Origin: Rhizobiaceae bacterium
Lineage (GTDB): Bacteria; Pseudomonadota; Alphaproteobacteria; Rhizobiales; Rhizobiaceae
Length of the DNA stretch: 64,000 bases
Reading direction: 5' to 3'
NCBI GenBank assembly: GCA_014238155.1
Contig: JABABQ010000042.1
Coordinates: 1-64,000 of the forward strand
Shown piece after piece: positions 28,838-39,330 of this stretch. The stretch's first letter is position 1, and each line of letters starts with the position of its first letter. The translations under genes were made by a program, and so were the position numbers. The notes under the pieces were generated by a model, which was not told the origin of the DNA, ran no database searches, and was given only the letters and a program-made list of their open reading frames with translations.

Positions 28838-30445
28838 ATGAAAAAGTCGACCAAATCAACGTCAGCCAATAAGGTTCAAACTCCTCGTGGTGCGCGCCAT
28901 GCTTCGAGAAAGACCAAGCCGGTAACCATCGATCTCAAAGCGGAAGAAGTCGCCGAGACAAAGGCCACTGCAGCCAGAAAATCTGAAGCAGCACCAAAAG
29001 GCGCCTCAAGGGACGCCCGCACGAGTAGCACACCAAAGGTTCCGCCACGGGAAAACAGGGCCGTCCCCGGCACCCAAAAAAGTACCTCCTCTTCTTCCTC
29101 TGATTTCCGGCACAGCGGATCTACATCAACAGACAAGTCGTCAACACCAGTTTTTGAATCAAAAAAAGAAAAGGCTCCACCTTCCCCCCCATCGCGACCG
29201 TCGCCGCCACCGTCGTCGCCAAAGGGTCGACGGCAAAATGATAGAATTGGATATTTTGCGGCTGCGATAATTGGTGGTTGTGTTGCGATTGGTGGCGCGG
29301 GATTGCTGCAATATGTTGGTTTGTTGGGATCGCCAGCAGATGTGGGTGTTGCTGCCATTCAGCAAGAATTGAACGGGCAAATAGAGCAGCTCAAATCTCG
29401 CATTGACGATACAGCACTCAACGCCCGCATTGCTGAACAGGTCAAACAACGTGTCAATCAATCACAGGCGAATGCAATCCCTGCGGAAATCGACGAAATT
29501 ATCACCCAACTCAACGAAACAACGTTGCGTGTGGAAAAACTTCAAACCAGCCAGCAGGAAACTGCTGAAAGCATGGCCAATATTCAGGCTGCCATAAAAG
29601 CCGGAGGTGCCGGAAGTGGAGCAGCTGTTGCTGCCCTGGGGCTGGAAGTCGACAATTTGGCATCTCAGTCGGAAAAAATTCGCGACAATGTGAAACAGTT
29701 GCAATCCAGCTTGGCTCAATTGGCGAATCCGGACCAGGCGCTCAATCAGAACGCCATTTCAGAATTGATCACCCGTCTCTCCGCTTTGGAAGGTCAGGTT
29801 GTCAAATTATCACCGCTGTCTTCAGCTCTCAATGAATTGCAATCCGGCCTGGCTTCAACTTCACAAAGCCTTAAACAACAGTCAGAGGTGATCATCCAGC
29901 TGAAGGCCAAGCAGGATCTGCCCAATCAAGCTGAAAAGCTGGCTGCCAGATCTGTTGCTGCAGCTGCGCTGAAAGATGGCATCGATCGCGGGCTGCCCTT
30001 TGCAGATTCACTCAACATACTGAAGAAACTGTCCGCCGAAGATGCTTCTTTGGCACGATTGGACAAATACGCGGCCATCGGCATCCCAACATCAAGCCAG
30101 TTGAGCGCATCCTTTCAATCTGCCAGCGAGGCAATAATTTCGGCCACAGATCCAAAGCCCGACAATGACCTGACTTCGCGTCTTCTTGCTGGCGTAAAGT
30201 CGTTTGTCAAAGTTAAAGCCAGAAAGCCGGTTGAGGGAACCACACCATTTGCAATCGTATCGCAAATGTCCGAGGCTCTGAAAAACGATGACCTGGCAGC
30301 AGCGTCCAGTTTGTGGAAATCCCTTCCTGAAGCCGGGCAGACAGCATCGAGCGAATGGCAAGATCAGCTGCAATCTCGAATTATTGCTGACGAGTTGATA
30401 TCCAACTCGGTGCAATCCTTCCTTCAATCGACAGCCACTCAATAG
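28838..30445 (+). CDS. Mic60/mitofilin-like inner-membrane protein
   Basis: The alphaproteobacterial counterpart of mitochondrial Mic60, which shapes inner membranes. 535 residues. A basic, Ser/Pro-rich cytosolic N-terminus (about 1-125, with runs of Pro and Ser) is followed by one membrane segment (about 130-152, YFAAAIIGGCVAIGGAGLL). Then come a long periplasmic coiled-coil-rich region (about 165-370, heptad-like LxxxIxxL) and a C-terminal mitofilin domain (about 380-535: LPFADSLNILKKLS, KAFVKVKARKP-like SFVKVKARKPVEG). I chose the ATG at 28838, as an upstream TTG adds 18 unlikely residues. It sits between hemD and hemY, the standard order. Confidence 0.88.
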   Translation: MKKSTKSTSANKVQTPRGARHASRKTKPVTIDLKAEEVAETKATAARKSEAAPKGASRDARTSSTPKVPPRENRAVPGTQKSTSSSSSDFRHSGSTSTDKSSTPVFESKKEKAPPSPPSRPSPPPSSPKGRRQNDRIGYFAAAIIGGCVAIGGAGLLQYVGLLGSPADVGVAAIQQELNGQIEQLKSRIDDTALNARIAEQVKQRVNQSQANAIPAEIDEIITQLNETTLRVEKLQTSQQETAESMANIQAAIKAGGAGSGAAVAALGLEVDNLASQSEKIRDNVKQLQSSLAQLANPDQALNQNAISELITRLSALEGQVVKLSPLSSALNELQSGLASTSQSLKQQSEVIIQLKAKQDLPNQAEKLAARSVAAAALKDGIDRGLPFADSLNILKKLSAEDASLARLDKYAAIGIPTSSQLSASFQSASEAIISATDPKPDNDLTSRLLAGVKSFVKVKARKPVEGTTPFAIVSQMSEALKNDDLAAASSLWKSLPEAGQTASSEWQDQLQSRIIADELISNSVQSFLQSTATQ

Positions 30446-30486
30446 TCCCGATTGATTAATTAGCGCCCCTTAGGAGCACTTGTAGA

Positions 30487-32208
30487 ATGTTTCGTATTGC
30501 TGCCTTTATCCTGTTGCTTTTTGCCATTGCCTTCGGTTTTGCCTGGCTCGCTGACAATCCCGGTACGGTTGCAGTGCAATGGGATTGGCTGAATCAGGGC
30601 CAAATCTATGAATTCGACCTGATCACTCTGATCGTGGCTCTGGGCGTGATATTCCTAACCTCAATTTTTACCTGGTGGTGTTTTTTCAACATCATCAATT
30701 CTCCAAAAGCCTTCGGTCGCTGGCGCAGTGGTCGCCGCCGTGACAAAGGCTATGCTGCACTCTCAAAAGGCCTCGTTGCCGCTGGTGCTGGCAATGTTCC
30801 ATTGGCAAAGCAATTGGCCAGAGATTCTGCAAAATTTCTCGACGACGAGCCCCTGGTGGCGATGTTGGAAGCACAAACAGCGCTGCTCGAAGACAACCGC
30901 CCTGTGGCCCGCCAGCAATTTAACAGGATGCTGGAAAGTGATCAGACCCGACTGCTTGGTTTGCGTGGACTGTATCTGGAGGCCGAAAAAGAAGGGGCTG
31001 TGGAAGCCGCCGCCCATTTTGCCAAGGAGGCAAACAATCTAGCACCAGGCACGCCCTGGGCTGCAACGGCAGTTCTTAAGGTGCAGACCATATCCGGACA
31101 ATGGGAAGAGGCAATCAGGACCCTTGATTTGAACCGCTCCTCCAATGTGTTTGAGAAGGCGACATATAATCGTAAAAAGGCCGTAGTCCTTACCGCTTTG
31201 GCGATGCAACAGGAAGAGGGTGAACCCGAACAAGGCCGCATCAACGCATTGGCGGCTTGTAAACTGGCTCCGGAACTGGTGCCTGCTGCCACGGTTTGCG
31301 CACGCCTTTTGGTGCGACTGAACGACAGCCGCAAGGCTGGCAAGATTCTCGAGGCTTCCTGGCGGGCATCCTCCCATCCAGATATTGCTGATGCCTATGT
31401 CAACTTGAACGCAGGCGATTCAGCCGCCCAGCGTTTGGTCAGGGCGCGCAAGCTTACCGCCCATGCGCGGGATGATCGTGAAGGATTGTTTGCAATGGCC
31501 AAGGCCTGTCTCGATGCTGGCGATTTCAAAGACGCCCGCGATGTGATGGAAATAATTCTGCGTGAATCGGCCAGCGAACGTGCCTGTCTGTTGATGGCTG
31601 ACATTGAACAAGCCGAATACGGAGACCGCGGCCGGGTCCGCGAATGGTTGTCGCGCGCCGTATCCGCCAGCAAGGATCCAACCTGGATCTCCGAAGGTGT
31701 GGTGTCCGACGATTGGATGCCTTGCTCACCCACCACCGGACGTTTGGATGCTTTTGAGTGGAAAGCACCAATGCAACAGCTCGGTGCTCACAAGGAAACT
31801 CTCGATTTAAGCCGATTGGCAAATGAACCGCTGCAGGAAATAGAGACCGTCGATCTGACAACAGATGACACTCATGACATCGTCGAGCAATCCGCATCGA
31901 CGCCCGAAGTGGTTGGGGCAACTGACCCCACGTCCGCAAGTAATGAGGACGTGGGTGACACTGACATTGTCATTCTCGAGCCGGCCAAGACGCAACCTGA
32001 AAATGACAATGTCAATTCCGACGAATCGGATATTCAGGATCCTTCAGTCTCGGCTGATAGTAAATCGTTTCTCGCCGATGCCAGTGATCCTGTCTCGCCC
32101 TATCATCAAACCGATCTGGACATCGACAAAGACGGTGTCATTGATCACCGTCCTGACGACCCGGGAATTGGCGAAGAAAAGCCCAAGAAAGAAGGCTGGT
32201 TGTTTTAG
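30487..32208 (+). CDS. hemY: HemY-type TPR membrane protein
   Basis: A 573-residue protein. Two N-terminal membrane segments (about 3-20 and 40-62) with the HemY_N features LADNPGTVAVQWDW precede a large TPR-like helical domain (about 85-400; LRGLYLEAEKEGAVEAAAHFAKEA is one unit). The C-terminal 150 residues are acidic and low-complexity, ending in KKEGWLF. Despite the name, its role in heme synthesis is not established; it is not the oxidase HemY of Bacillus. It has AGGAG upstream and follows mic60 by 41 nt. Confidence 0.9.
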   Translation: MFRIAAFILLLFAIAFGFAWLADNPGTVAVQWDWLNQGQIYEFDLITLIVALGVIFLTSIFTWWCFFNIINSPKAFGRWRSGRRRDKGYAALSKGLVAAGAGNVPLAKQLARDSAKFLDDEPLVAMLEAQTALLEDNRPVARQQFNRMLESDQTRLLGLRGLYLEAEKEGAVEAAAHFAKEANNLAPGTPWAATAVLKVQTISGQWEEAIRTLDLNRSSNVFEKATYNRKKAVVLTALAMQQEEGEPEQGRINALAACKLAPELVPAATVCARLLVRLNDSRKAGKILEASWRASSHPDIADAYVNLNAGDSAAQRLVRARKLTAHARDDREGLFAMAKACLDAGDFKDARDVMEIILRESASERACLLMADIEQAEYGDRGRVREWLSRAVSASKDPTWISEGVVSDDWMPCSPTTGRLDAFEWKAPMQQLGAHKETLDLSRLANEPLQEIETVDLTTDDTHDIVEQSASTPEVVGATDPTSASNEDVGDTDIVILEPAKTQPENDNVNSDESDIQDPSVSADSKSFLADASDPVSPYHQTDLDIDKDGVIDHRPDDPGIGEEKPKKEGWLF

Positions 32209-32211
32209 GAT

Positions 32212-32265
32212 CTGGCGACTGCCAAATATCAACTAACCTGCCCGCTTCTTGTTCTCGCCAGTTTT
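32212..32265 (+). terminator. Weak terminator-like stem between hemY and asd
   Basis: CTGGCGA (32212-32218) and TCGCCAG (32255-32261) are perfectly complementary and followed by TTTT, but the loop is 36 nt, so termination efficiency is doubtful. It lies in the short gap between convergent hemY and asd. Confidence 0.3.
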
Positions 32266-33295
32266 AAGCGGCGCGTTGGTTTTGCAACAATCCACGATTA
32301 ATCAGTAGTTCGGCGATCTGCACCGTATTAAGAGCAGCGCCTTTACGCAGATTGTCGGAAACGACCCACAAATTCAGACCATTATCAATCGTTGAATCTT
32401 CGCGAATACGTGAAATGTACGTGGCATCCTCACCGGCAGCTTCGTAAGGTGTGACATAACCACCGTCTTCTCGCTTGTCGACGACCAGGCAGCCGGGTGC
32501 CTGACGCAGGATTTCGCGGGCCTCATCAGCTGAAATCTCGTTTTCAAATTCGATATTTACCGCTTCCGAATGAGACACGAAAACTGGTACACGAACCGCG
32601 GTTGCCGTCACTTTTATTTTCGGATCGAGCATTTTCTTCGTTTCAGCAGTGATTTTCCACTCTTCCTTGGTCTCGCCGGAATCCATGAAATCGTCGATAT
32701 GCGGAATGCAGTTAAAAGCAATACGCTTGGTAAATTTGCTTGCTTCAATCGGGTCGGCAACGAATACAGCGCGAGTCTGATTAAACAATTCTTCCATGGC
32801 CTCCTTTCCGGCTCCGGACACTGATTGATAGGTTGATATCACCACGCGCTTGATGGTCGCCTTATCATGTAATGGTTTCAGAGCCACGACCAATTGAGCG
32901 GTTGAACAGTTGGGATTGGCGATAATATTTTTCTTGGAAAAGCCAACAACATCATCCGCATTGACCTCTGGCACGATCAACGGAACATCCGGATCATAGC
33001 GAAACGCTGATGAATTATCGATCACGACACATCCGGTCCGGCCAATTTTCGGTCCCCATTCGGTCGACAACGATCCACCAGCCGACATGATTGCAATGTC
33101 AGATTTGGAAAAATCATGGTTTTCCAACGCTTTGACCTTCAGAATCTTGTCACCGAATGAAACTTCGGTTCCCTGGCTGCGGCGAGATGCCAGCGCAACA
33201 ACTTCATCTGCTGGAAATTCCCGTTCCGCCAATATGGATAGCACTTCGCGGCCCACATTGCCTGTGGCACCAACAACTGCAATTCTGTAACCCAT
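32264..33295 (-). CDS. asd: Aspartate-semialdehyde dehydrogenase
   Basis: Reduces aspartyl phosphate to aspartate semialdehyde, the branch point to lysine/DAP, threonine and methionine. 343 residues. It has the NADPH-binding VVGATGNVGREVL at the N-terminus, SAGGSLSTEWGPK, the active-site cysteine in IIANPNCSTAQLV (about residue 130), SVSGAGKEAMEEL, and the catalytic His in VRVPVFVSHSEAVNIEFE. I use the ATG at 33295; 11 residues upstream are not family-like. It is a single gene converging with hemY. dapF, further down the same pathway, is in the window as well. Confidence 0.96.
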   Translation of the reverse strand: MGYRIAVVGATGNVGREVLSILAEREFPADEVVALASRRSQGTEVSFGDKILKVKALENHDFSKSDIAIMSAGGSLSTEWGPKIGRTGCVVIDNSSAFRYDPDVPLIVPEVNADDVVGFSKKNIIANPNCSTAQLVVALKPLHDKATIKRVVISTYQSVSGAGKEAMEELFNQTRAVFVADPIEASKFTKRIAFNCIPHIDDFMDSGETKEEWKITAETKKMLDPKIKVTATAVRVPVFVSHSEAVNIEFENEISADEAREILRQAPGCLVVDKREDGGYVTPYEAAGEDATYISRIREDSTIDNGLNLWVVSDNLRKGAALNTVQIAELLINRGLLQNQRAA

Positions 33296-33409
33296 GGTGG
33301 TTTTGCTCCTAACTCTCCTAATGCGCACTGCGCTAGCACCTCTCCTCCCCGGGAGAGCGCGGGAGGGAGCGGCTAAAAGGTGGTCTTGGTTTTGATAGCT
33401 TTAGTCAAC

Positions 33410-33883
33410 ATGCGCCACCTTTTAGCGGCATCGTTAAAAATGTCAAACTCAGTGGTAATTTTGATCACATTTTCGCTTTTATCGAGCAACAATTCTGCGC
33501 GGGCCCAGTTTACGCTGGGACCACTTTCTCGCTCAGACATCCAGATACAATTATTGGGTCACAATCTGACAGGCGAATATTCCAGCGGGGCGCGATGGTC
33601 GGAACAACTGCATACCAATATGACCAGCACATATGCCGAAGACGACAGCACCATGATTGGTGTGATGAGTTTCACCGGATCTGTATTGTGTTTCAGATAT
33701 CGCAATTCTGATGATCCCGATCCCCATTGTTTTGAAATCTGGAAAAGGGGCGCCAATTGCTTTGATTTTTACGGGATCGATGACATTGCCGGCCTGTCGG
33801 ATCGACGTTTTGGTCGTGGATGGCTGGCACGTGCCTGGAAATCAGATCTTGCCAGTACCTGCCAAAGCGATCTGATCGGCTAA
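33410..33883 (+). CDS. Small secreted protein of unknown function
   Basis: About 157 residues with an N-terminal signal peptide ending near NSARAQF. The mature part shows a pattern common to several small periplasmic families: a GxxLTGEYSSGARWSEQ opening, a DGTLCF-like GSVLCFRYRNSDDPDPHCFEIWKRG with two Cys, and NCFDFYG. I cannot name the family with confidence. Starts at 33380 (GTG), 33410 or 33440 are possible, and none has a clear ribosome site. It converges with yggS (15 bp). Confidence 0.6.
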   Translation: MRHLLAASLKMSNSVVILITFSLLSSNNSARAQFTLGPLSRSDIQIQLLGHNLTGEYSSGARWSEQLHTNMTSTYAEDDSTMIGVMSFTGSVLCFRYRNSDDPDPHCFEIWKRGANCFDFYGIDDIAGLSDRRFGRGWLARAWKSDLASTCQSDLIG

Positions 33884-33898
33884 CGCTGTTCCATCGAT

Positions 33899-34558
33899 TT
33901 AGCGTGCTCCAAATATGGCGCTGCCGACCCGCACACAGGTTGAGCCAAATTCTATCGCCAATTGATAGTCTGCGGACATGCCCATCGACAATTCCTCAAC
34001 ATTCGCCCGTTTGGCCAATTTCCGGAGCAGCGCAAAATGTGGACCGGGATTTTCATCAAATGGCGGAATACACATAAGCCCCGATATCTCCAGACCATGT
34101 AAGTTTCGACAACTGTCCACAAAGTCTGCAACCTTGTCTGGATTAATACCGGCTTTTTGCTCTTCCATCCCGGTATTTACCTGCACAAAGAGTTTTGGCT
34201 TTTTGCCTTGCTTCCGCATTTCGGCTGCAAGCGCTTTGGCAATCTTTTCGCGATCGATGGTGTGAACGACGTCAAACAACGCCACCGCGTCCGAAACTTT
34301 ATTGGATTGCAACGGGCCGATCAGATGCAATTCAACGGCTGCGTATTTTTGCTTCAGTTGCGGCCACTTCTGTTGACTTTCCTGAACCCGATTCTCGCCA
34401 AATACCCGATGGCCAGCTTGTAAAACAGGTTCGATCTGGTCTCCGGCAAAAGTTTTTGAAACGACAATCAACTGGGTATCACCCAAGTTACGTCCCGCGT
34501 GTTTTTCAGCCAAGGAAATGCCGTCCAAGACGTCCTGCAATCTATGATTTGAGTCCAA
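33899..34558 (-). CDS. PLP homeostasis protein (YggS/PROSC family)
   Basis: A single-domain alanine-racemase-fold protein that binds pyridoxal phosphate and affects vitamin B6 and amino-acid balance; no catalytic activity is established for the family. 219 residues. The PLP lysine is in LIVVSKTF (about residue 35), with FGENRVQE (about 54), [11 protein letters not shown] (about 78) and [27 protein letters not shown] at the end, which binds the cofactor phosphate. The start is a TTG at 34558 with AAGGAG 9 nt upstream. It is divergent from leuS across 96 bp. Confidence 0.93.
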   Translation of the reverse strand: MDSNHRLQDVLDGISLAEKHAGRNLGDTQLIVVSKTFAGDQIEPVLQAGHRVFGENRVQESQQKWPQLKQKYAAVELHLIGPLQSNKVSDAVALFDVVHTIDREKIAKALAAEMRKQGKKPKLFVQVNTGMEEQKAGINPDKVADFVDSCRNLHGLEISGLMCIPPFDENPGPHFALLRKLAKRANVEELSMGMSADYQLAIEFGSTCVRVGSAIFGAR

Positions 34559-34654
34559 TGGTCGGTTCTCCTTCCAATTTGCGCCAAAGCGCGGCGACTA
34601 AGAGTTGACCTGCAAACACATTTCTGGTCACTAGCAGCCCAAACAACTCCCTTT

Positions 34655-37258
34655 TTGATGAAGAGCCGAGAAATGGCAAGTGAGCGTTATAACGCGAGAT
34701 CCGTAGAACAAAAGTGGCAACAGCGCTGGGAAGAAGAAAATATCTTCCAGACCAATACTGTTCCTGATGGCGACAAGGAAACTTACTACGTCCTGGAGAT
34801 GTTTCCCTACCCATCTGGCCGCATTCACATGGGTCACGTGCGCAATTACGCGATGGGAGATGTGATCGCCCGATACAAACGCGCCAAGGGCTTTGAGGTT
34901 CTGCATCCCATGGGTTGGGACGCTTTCGGCATGCCAGCCGAAAACGCTGCCATGCAAAACAAGACCCATCCAAAAAGTTGGACCTATCAAAATATTGCGT
35001 CAATGCGCTCACAGCTGAAGTCAATGGGCCTGTCGCTCGACTGGTCACGCGAATTCGCCACTTGTGATGAAAGTTACTATGCCCAGCAGCAAAAGCTTTT
35101 TCTTGATTTTATGAAGGCTGATCTGGTCTATCGCAAAAACTCAAAGGTCAATTGGGATCCTGTCGACATGACTGTTCTGGCAAATGAACAGGTCATCGAA
35201 GGCAAGGGCTGGCGCTCCGGCGCCGAGGTTGAACAACGGGAATTGACCCAGTGGTTCTTTAGAATTTCTGATTTTTCAGAAGACCTGCTGGAAAGTTTGA
35301 ATGGCTTGGATCAATGGCCGGCCAAAGTAAAATTGATGCAAGCCAACTGGATCGGCAAATCAAAAGGCCTTGCCTTTGATTTCGGTGTCAAGGATGCACC
35401 GGCAGGATTTGAGGTTTTGCCGATTTATACAACGCGACCAGACACCATGTTTGGCCCAACATTTGCTGCGATTGCCGCCGATCATCCGCTTGCCAAAGAG
35501 CTGGAAAAGACCTCGGAAGGTGTCGCGGAGTTTCGCAAACAATGCGCGGCTATGGGAACCTCTGCTGAAGATATCGAAAAGGCACCAAAACTAGGCATCG
35601 ATACCGGTCTGAAAGTTACTCACCCAGCCGATCCGGCTTGGGAACTGCCGCTCTATATCGCCAATTTTGTATTGATGGACTACGGAACCGGAGCCGTGAT
35701 TGGTTGTCCGGCGCACGACCAGCGCGACCTGGATTTTGCTCGTAAATACAGCCTCGACGTGATTGACGTATTTGTGCCTGTCGGTAGCGATGAAAGGGTT
35801 GGCAACACAGCCTTTGTACCTGCTAAAACCGATACCGTGGAATATGTCTGCTGGCTGGGTGAGGCAGGTACCATCCAGACCTGCCAGGAAGCCATCGACA
35901 CAACGTTGGAAACATTTGAAGCCAAAGGTTGGGGCCAACCAAAAACCGAATACAAACTGCGAGACTGGGGAGCTTCACGCCAACGCTATTGGGGGTGCCC
36001 GATCCCGGTTGTTCATTGTGAAACCTGCGGTGTGGTGCCCGAACGGGAAGAAAATCTGCCGGTTGTATTGCCTGAAGATGTCAGTTTCGAGGTGCCGGGC
36101 AACCCGCTTGATCACCATCCGACATGGCGAAATGTCGCTTGTCCATCATGTGGTAAGCCGGCGAAACGCGAAACCGACACGATGGACACATTTGTAGATT
36201 CATCGTGGTATTTTGCCCGTTTTACTGATCCAAAATCACCCACGCCAACAAATGTAACGGCTGCGAATCGATGGTTGCCTGTTGACCAATATATCGGCGG
36301 CATCGAGCATGCCATTTTGCATCTGCTCTATTCACGATTTTTTGCCAGAGCAATGTCCATTGCCGGTCACATGGATATTCAAGAACCGTTTAAGGGTCTT
36401 TTTACCCAAGGCATGGTGGTTCACGAAACCTACAAGTCAAGCGATGGCGACTGGTTGCAACCCATTGAAATCGATATCATCGGTGAGGGGGCTGAACGTT
36501 CCGCCCGACACGCCGTTACAGGCGACCCTGTTGTCATTGGCGGCATTGAGAAAATGTCGAAATCAAAACGCAATACTGTTGATCCCGACGACATTATCGC
36601 AACCTTTGGCGCCGACACAGCCCGTTGGTTTGTCTTGTCTGATTCACCGCCCGACAGGGATGTAATCTGGACCGAAGCGGGTGTTGAAGGGGCTCATCGA
36701 TTTGTTCAGCGAATCTGGCGCCTGGTACACAGTGTCGCCACAAGGCCTGAAAATGCAGGTCGGGATGACGCTAATCTTAAACTATCAAAGTCTGCCCACA
36801 AAACACTCGCCCGCATTGATGAAATGATCCCTGGCCTGCGCTATAATTCGGCCGTGGCCCAGATTTATTCTTTGGTAAATGAAATTGAACAGGTTCAAAA
36901 ATCCGACACAGTCGCCACTGATACTTTGAACATGGCGATGGCAATGACGATCCAAATGATAGCGCCGATGATGCCGCATCTGGCTGAAGAATGCTGGAAA
37001 GCCCTGAATCTGGAAGGCATGGTCTCAACGACTGCCTGGCCAGAACTGGACGAATCGATGCTGGTGGAGGAGTCGATTACTCTTCCAGTGCAGATCAACG
37101 GCAAAAAACGTGGTGAGATTACCGTGCCTCAGGAATTGGACAAACAAGGTGTTGAGGATATCGTACTATTAGAACACTTTGTGCAAAACGCCCTTTCTGG
37201 TAAGACACCAAAGAAGATTGTTGTAGTGCCTGGGAGAATCGTCAATGTCGTCGTCTGA
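34655..37258 (+). CDS. leuS: Leucyl-tRNA synthetase
   Basis: A class I aminoacyl-tRNA synthetase. At 867 residues it is normal for the family. HIGH-type motif [13 protein letters not shown] (about residue 50); the CP1 editing domain (about 220-420) includes [12 protein letters not shown] and the conserved Asp in the GCPAHDQRD stretch (about 350). A zinc-binding-like CETCG/CPSCG pair is at about 460-500, the KMSKS loop [14 protein letters not shown] at about 631, and the C-terminal anticodon-binding region ends with [12 protein letters not shown]. The true start may be the ATG at 34673 (MASERYN). lptE overlaps its 3' end by 14 nt. Confidence 0.97.
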   Translation: MMKSREMASERYNARSVEQKWQQRWEEENIFQTNTVPDGDKETYYVLEMFPYPSGRIHMGHVRNYAMGDVIARYKRAKGFEVLHPMGWDAFGMPAENAAMQNKTHPKSWTYQNIASMRSQLKSMGLSLDWSREFATCDESYYAQQQKLFLDFMKADLVYRKNSKVNWDPVDMTVLANEQVIEGKGWRSGAEVEQRELTQWFFRISDFSEDLLESLNGLDQWPAKVKLMQANWIGKSKGLAFDFGVKDAPAGFEVLPIYTTRPDTMFGPTFAAIAADHPLAKELEKTSEGVAEFRKQCAAMGTSAEDIEKAPKLGIDTGLKVTHPADPAWELPLYIANFVLMDYGTGAVIGCPAHDQRDLDFARKYSLDVIDVFVPVGSDERVGNTAFVPAKTDTVEYVCWLGEAGTIQTCQEAIDTTLETFEAKGWGQPKTEYKLRDWGASRQRYWGCPIPVVHCETCGVVPEREENLPVVLPEDVSFEVPGNPLDHHPTWRNVACPSCGKPAKRETDTMDTFVDSSWYFARFTDPKSPTPTNVTAANRWLPVDQYIGGIEHAILHLLYSRFFARAMSIAGHMDIQEPFKGLFTQGMVVHETYKSSDGDWLQPIEIDIIGEGAERSARHAVTGDPVVIGGIEKMSKSKRNTVDPDDIIATFGADTARWFVLSDSPPDRDVIWTEAGVEGAHRFVQRIWRLVHSVATRPENAGRDDANLKLSKSAHKTLARIDEMIPGLRYNSAVAQIYSLVNEIEQVQKSDTVATDTLNMAMAMTIQMIAPMMPHLAEECWKALNLEGMVSTTAWPELDESMLVEESITLPVQINGKKRGEITVPQELDKQGVEDIVLLEHFVQNALSGKTPKKIVVVPGRIVNVVV

Positions 37259-37790
37259 TTTGACCCCGTTCCCGCGTTTGGTCGGAGCGGTTGGCCTGCT
37301 GATGCTTGTCGCATCCTGCACCGTTAAACCACTTAATGCGACGAAGTCCGCTACAAGTATTTCTGATGATGGTACCTCTCGGTCTGTCGCCGTCGTGATG
37401 AAGACCATCACTGTCAATCCGGTTGATGAGCGGGTGGCGCAACAGGTGCGTAATAATCTGATGTTTGAATTAAACGGCGGCCAGCTCGAGCCCGGCGGAA
37501 ATCTTGGCTTAAGTCTCAAGGTCGTTACCGGTTCCAGATCGCTGGCGATTGAAAATAATTCCCTGTCCCCTACCTCTGCCCAGATTGCTGTCACAGTTAC
37601 CTACAATCTGATCGACGCAACCACACGCAAGAGCGTATCGAGCGGCACACGTCGCGCCGTTGCCAGCTATGATAAAACGCCGCAGAAATTTGCCAATGAG
37701 CGCGCCCAGCGGGACGCTGAGAATCGGGCTGCCAAAGATGCCGCACGCCAAATTCGGCTGGCAATTGGGCAGTCATTGGCCAAACATTAG
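37245..37790 (+). CDS. lptE: LptE-like LPS-assembly lipoprotein
   Basis: Partner of LptD in inserting lipopolysaccharide into the outer membrane. 181 residues. A lipoprotein signal with lipobox LMLVASC (Cys about residue 25) is followed by a fold with [20 protein letters not shown] and [27 protein letters not shown], typical of alphaproteobacterial LptE. Sequence conservation in this family is low, so the leuS-lptE-holA order is strong support. The ATG overlaps leuS, with GGGAG upstream. Confidence 0.88.
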   Translation: MSSSDLTPFPRLVGAVGLLMLVASCTVKPLNATKSATSISDDGTSRSVAVVMKTITVNPVDERVAQQVRNNLMFELNGGQLEPGGNLGLSLKVVTGSRSLAIENNSLSPTSAQIAVTVTYNLIDATTRKSVSSGTRRAVASYDKTPQKFANERAQRDAENRAAKDAARQIRLAIGQSLAKH

Positions 37791-37801
37791 CGGACAGACG
37801 C

Positions 37802-38839
37802 TTGGCCCAGGTAAAAAACCACGAAGTTGACCGGTATCTCAAACAGCCTAATCCGGCACATCGGTTGTACCTGATCTATGGACCTGATGCTGGTCTTGTG
37901 TCAGAGCGCGCTGCTGCTCTGGCCAAGCTGAGCGGTGCAGACTTAACCGACCCTTTTTCAACCATAGTTCTGGATGCAGATGATGCCGCAACCGACCCTC
38001 AACGGATTGCCGACGAAGCCCATACCGTTTCCATGTTTGGTGGCAACCGTTTGGTGCATATAAAAGGCTCAACCCAAAAAAATCTCGCCAATGCTATTCA
38101 ACCAGTTCTTGATCAACCTCCGATTGATGCCCTGATCATCATAGAGGCAGGAGATCTTAAGAAGTCTTCGCCATTACGGGCACGAATCGAAAAGGCTGCA
38201 AGTGCAGTTGCCTTACCTTGCTATCAAGATAAAGTTCAGGCGCTACGGTTGGTGATAGACCAGGAGCTTGAGATTTCCGGACTGACAATCGACGCTGAGG
38301 CACGACAGACATTAACCAGCCTGTTGGGTGAAAATCGAATGGCGTCGCGAGGTGAGGTGCAAAAGCTTTGTCTTTATGCCGCTGAGGCGGAGAAAATCAC
38401 TGTTGATGACGTCAACCAAATTGTTGGTGATGCTTCTGTACTCGCGCTGGATGCTGTGGTGGACGCCGCCAGTATCGGTGACATCGCCACGATGGAACAC
38501 ACTTACAAGCGACTGATTGCCAGAGGAACAGCTGTATTTCAGGTGGTCAACGCCATGCAACGTCATTTTCAGATGTTGCATCTCGCCCGATCGAAGATGA
38601 ACTCAGGCGGTCAAACAGCGTCCTCTCTGGTCAATACAATGCGACCGCCAATCAATTTTCAACGCAAGGACAAAGTAGCCAATGCATTGTCAATCTGGCA
38701 GCTGGCTGCACTGGAGCGTGGGCTACAGCGACTTGAGACCGTATCGTTGGAAACTAGAAGAAACAGTTCTCTGGCCGTTCCACTAACGTCCACTGCTCTG
38801 CTCGCCATAGCAATTGAAGCCCGGCAGTCGCGGCGTTAA
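37802..38839 (+). CDS. holA: DNA polymerase III delta subunit
   Basis: The clamp-loader subunit that opens the beta ring. 345 residues. LYLIYGPDAGLVSERAAAL (about residue 22) is the degenerate Walker-like start of delta. TVSMFGGNRLVHIKG (about 75), LIIIEAGDLKKSSPLRARIEK (about 107) and a helical C-terminal domain with VFQVVNAMQRHFQMLHLARSKM follow the HolA pattern. The only plausible start is a TTG at 37802, 11 nt after lptE. Its stop at 38839 directly abuts the IS200-type element, so genes normally following holA in relatives are displaced. Confidence 0.93.
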   Translation: MAQVKNHEVDRYLKQPNPAHRLYLIYGPDAGLVSERAAALAKLSGADLTDPFSTIVLDADDAATDPQRIADEAHTVSMFGGNRLVHIKGSTQKNLANAIQPVLDQPPIDALIIIEAGDLKKSSPLRARIEKAASAVALPCYQDKVQALRLVIDQELEISGLTIDAEARQTLTSLLGENRMASRGEVQKLCLYAAEAEKITVDDVNQIVGDASVLALDAVVDAASIGDIATMEHTYKRLIARGTAVFQVVNAMQRHFQMLHLARSKMNSGGQTASSLVNTMRPPINFQRKDKVANALSIWQLAALERGLQRLETVSLETRRNSSLAVPLTSTALLAIAIEARQSRR

Positions 38840-38843
38840 ACCA

Positions 38844-39266
38844 CTACCGGCTGGCGCCGGTAGATTTGTCTGAGTGCTGTTCCAGGTACTGAAGGACGAG
38901 ATCTTCTGTGATCGCGCCATTGGTTGTCGAAAAATAACCTCTCCCCCAAAAATGCCTGCCCCAATAGCGCTTCTTCAGTTGCGGGAATTCCCGTTGCACC
39001 TTGTGGGAGGAACGACCTTTCATCTTTCGCATCAGATCAGCTACCGAAAGTTTCGGCGGGATAGAGACAAACATGTGCACATGGTCACTTGCCAGCACAC
39101 CCTTGATGATCTCGACACCATTTTCGGAACAAACCTGACGAATGATTTCTCTCACCCGCAATTGCACATCACCACGAAGAACCTTGTAGCGATATTTGGT
39201 GATCCATACGAGATGATAGCGGTGATAAAATGTGCAGTGTTTACCTTTGGTGTATTGCATGATCAT
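38844..39266 (-). CDS. tnpA: IS200/IS605 transposase TnpA (Y1 HUH)
   Basis: A 140-residue single-strand DNA transposase. HUH motif in SDHVHMFVSIPP (about residue 62) and the nucleophilic Tyr in FWGRGYFSTTNGAITEDLVLQYLEQH (about 110); both are intact, so it may be active. Family-typical start HCTFYHRYHLVWITKYR. The start could be the ATG at 39266 or 39260; both, and the GGAAAG ribosome site, lie inside a 28-bp perfect inverted repeat that should repress translation, as known for IS200. The last codons form part of the right-end hairpin. Confidence 0.95.
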   Translation of the reverse strand: MIMQYTKGKHCTFYHRYHLVWITKYRYKVLRGDVQLRVREIIRQVCSENGVEIIKGVLASDHVHMFVSIPPKLSVADLMRKMKGRSSHKVQREFPQLKKRYWGRHFWGRGYFSTTNGAITEDLVLQYLEQHSDKSTGASR

Positions 39267-39330
39267 ACTTTCCAGAAAAATGAACCTTAAGCTCCCAGAG
39301 CCGGTTCATTTTTCTGGAAAGTATGATCAT
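39259..39330. repeat. 28-bp perfect inverted repeat over the tnpA start
   Basis: Arms 39259-39286 and 39303-39330 are exact reverse complements, separated by 16 nt. In the tnpA mRNA this would fold into a very stable hairpin containing the ribosome site and the start codons. Confidence 0.95.
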
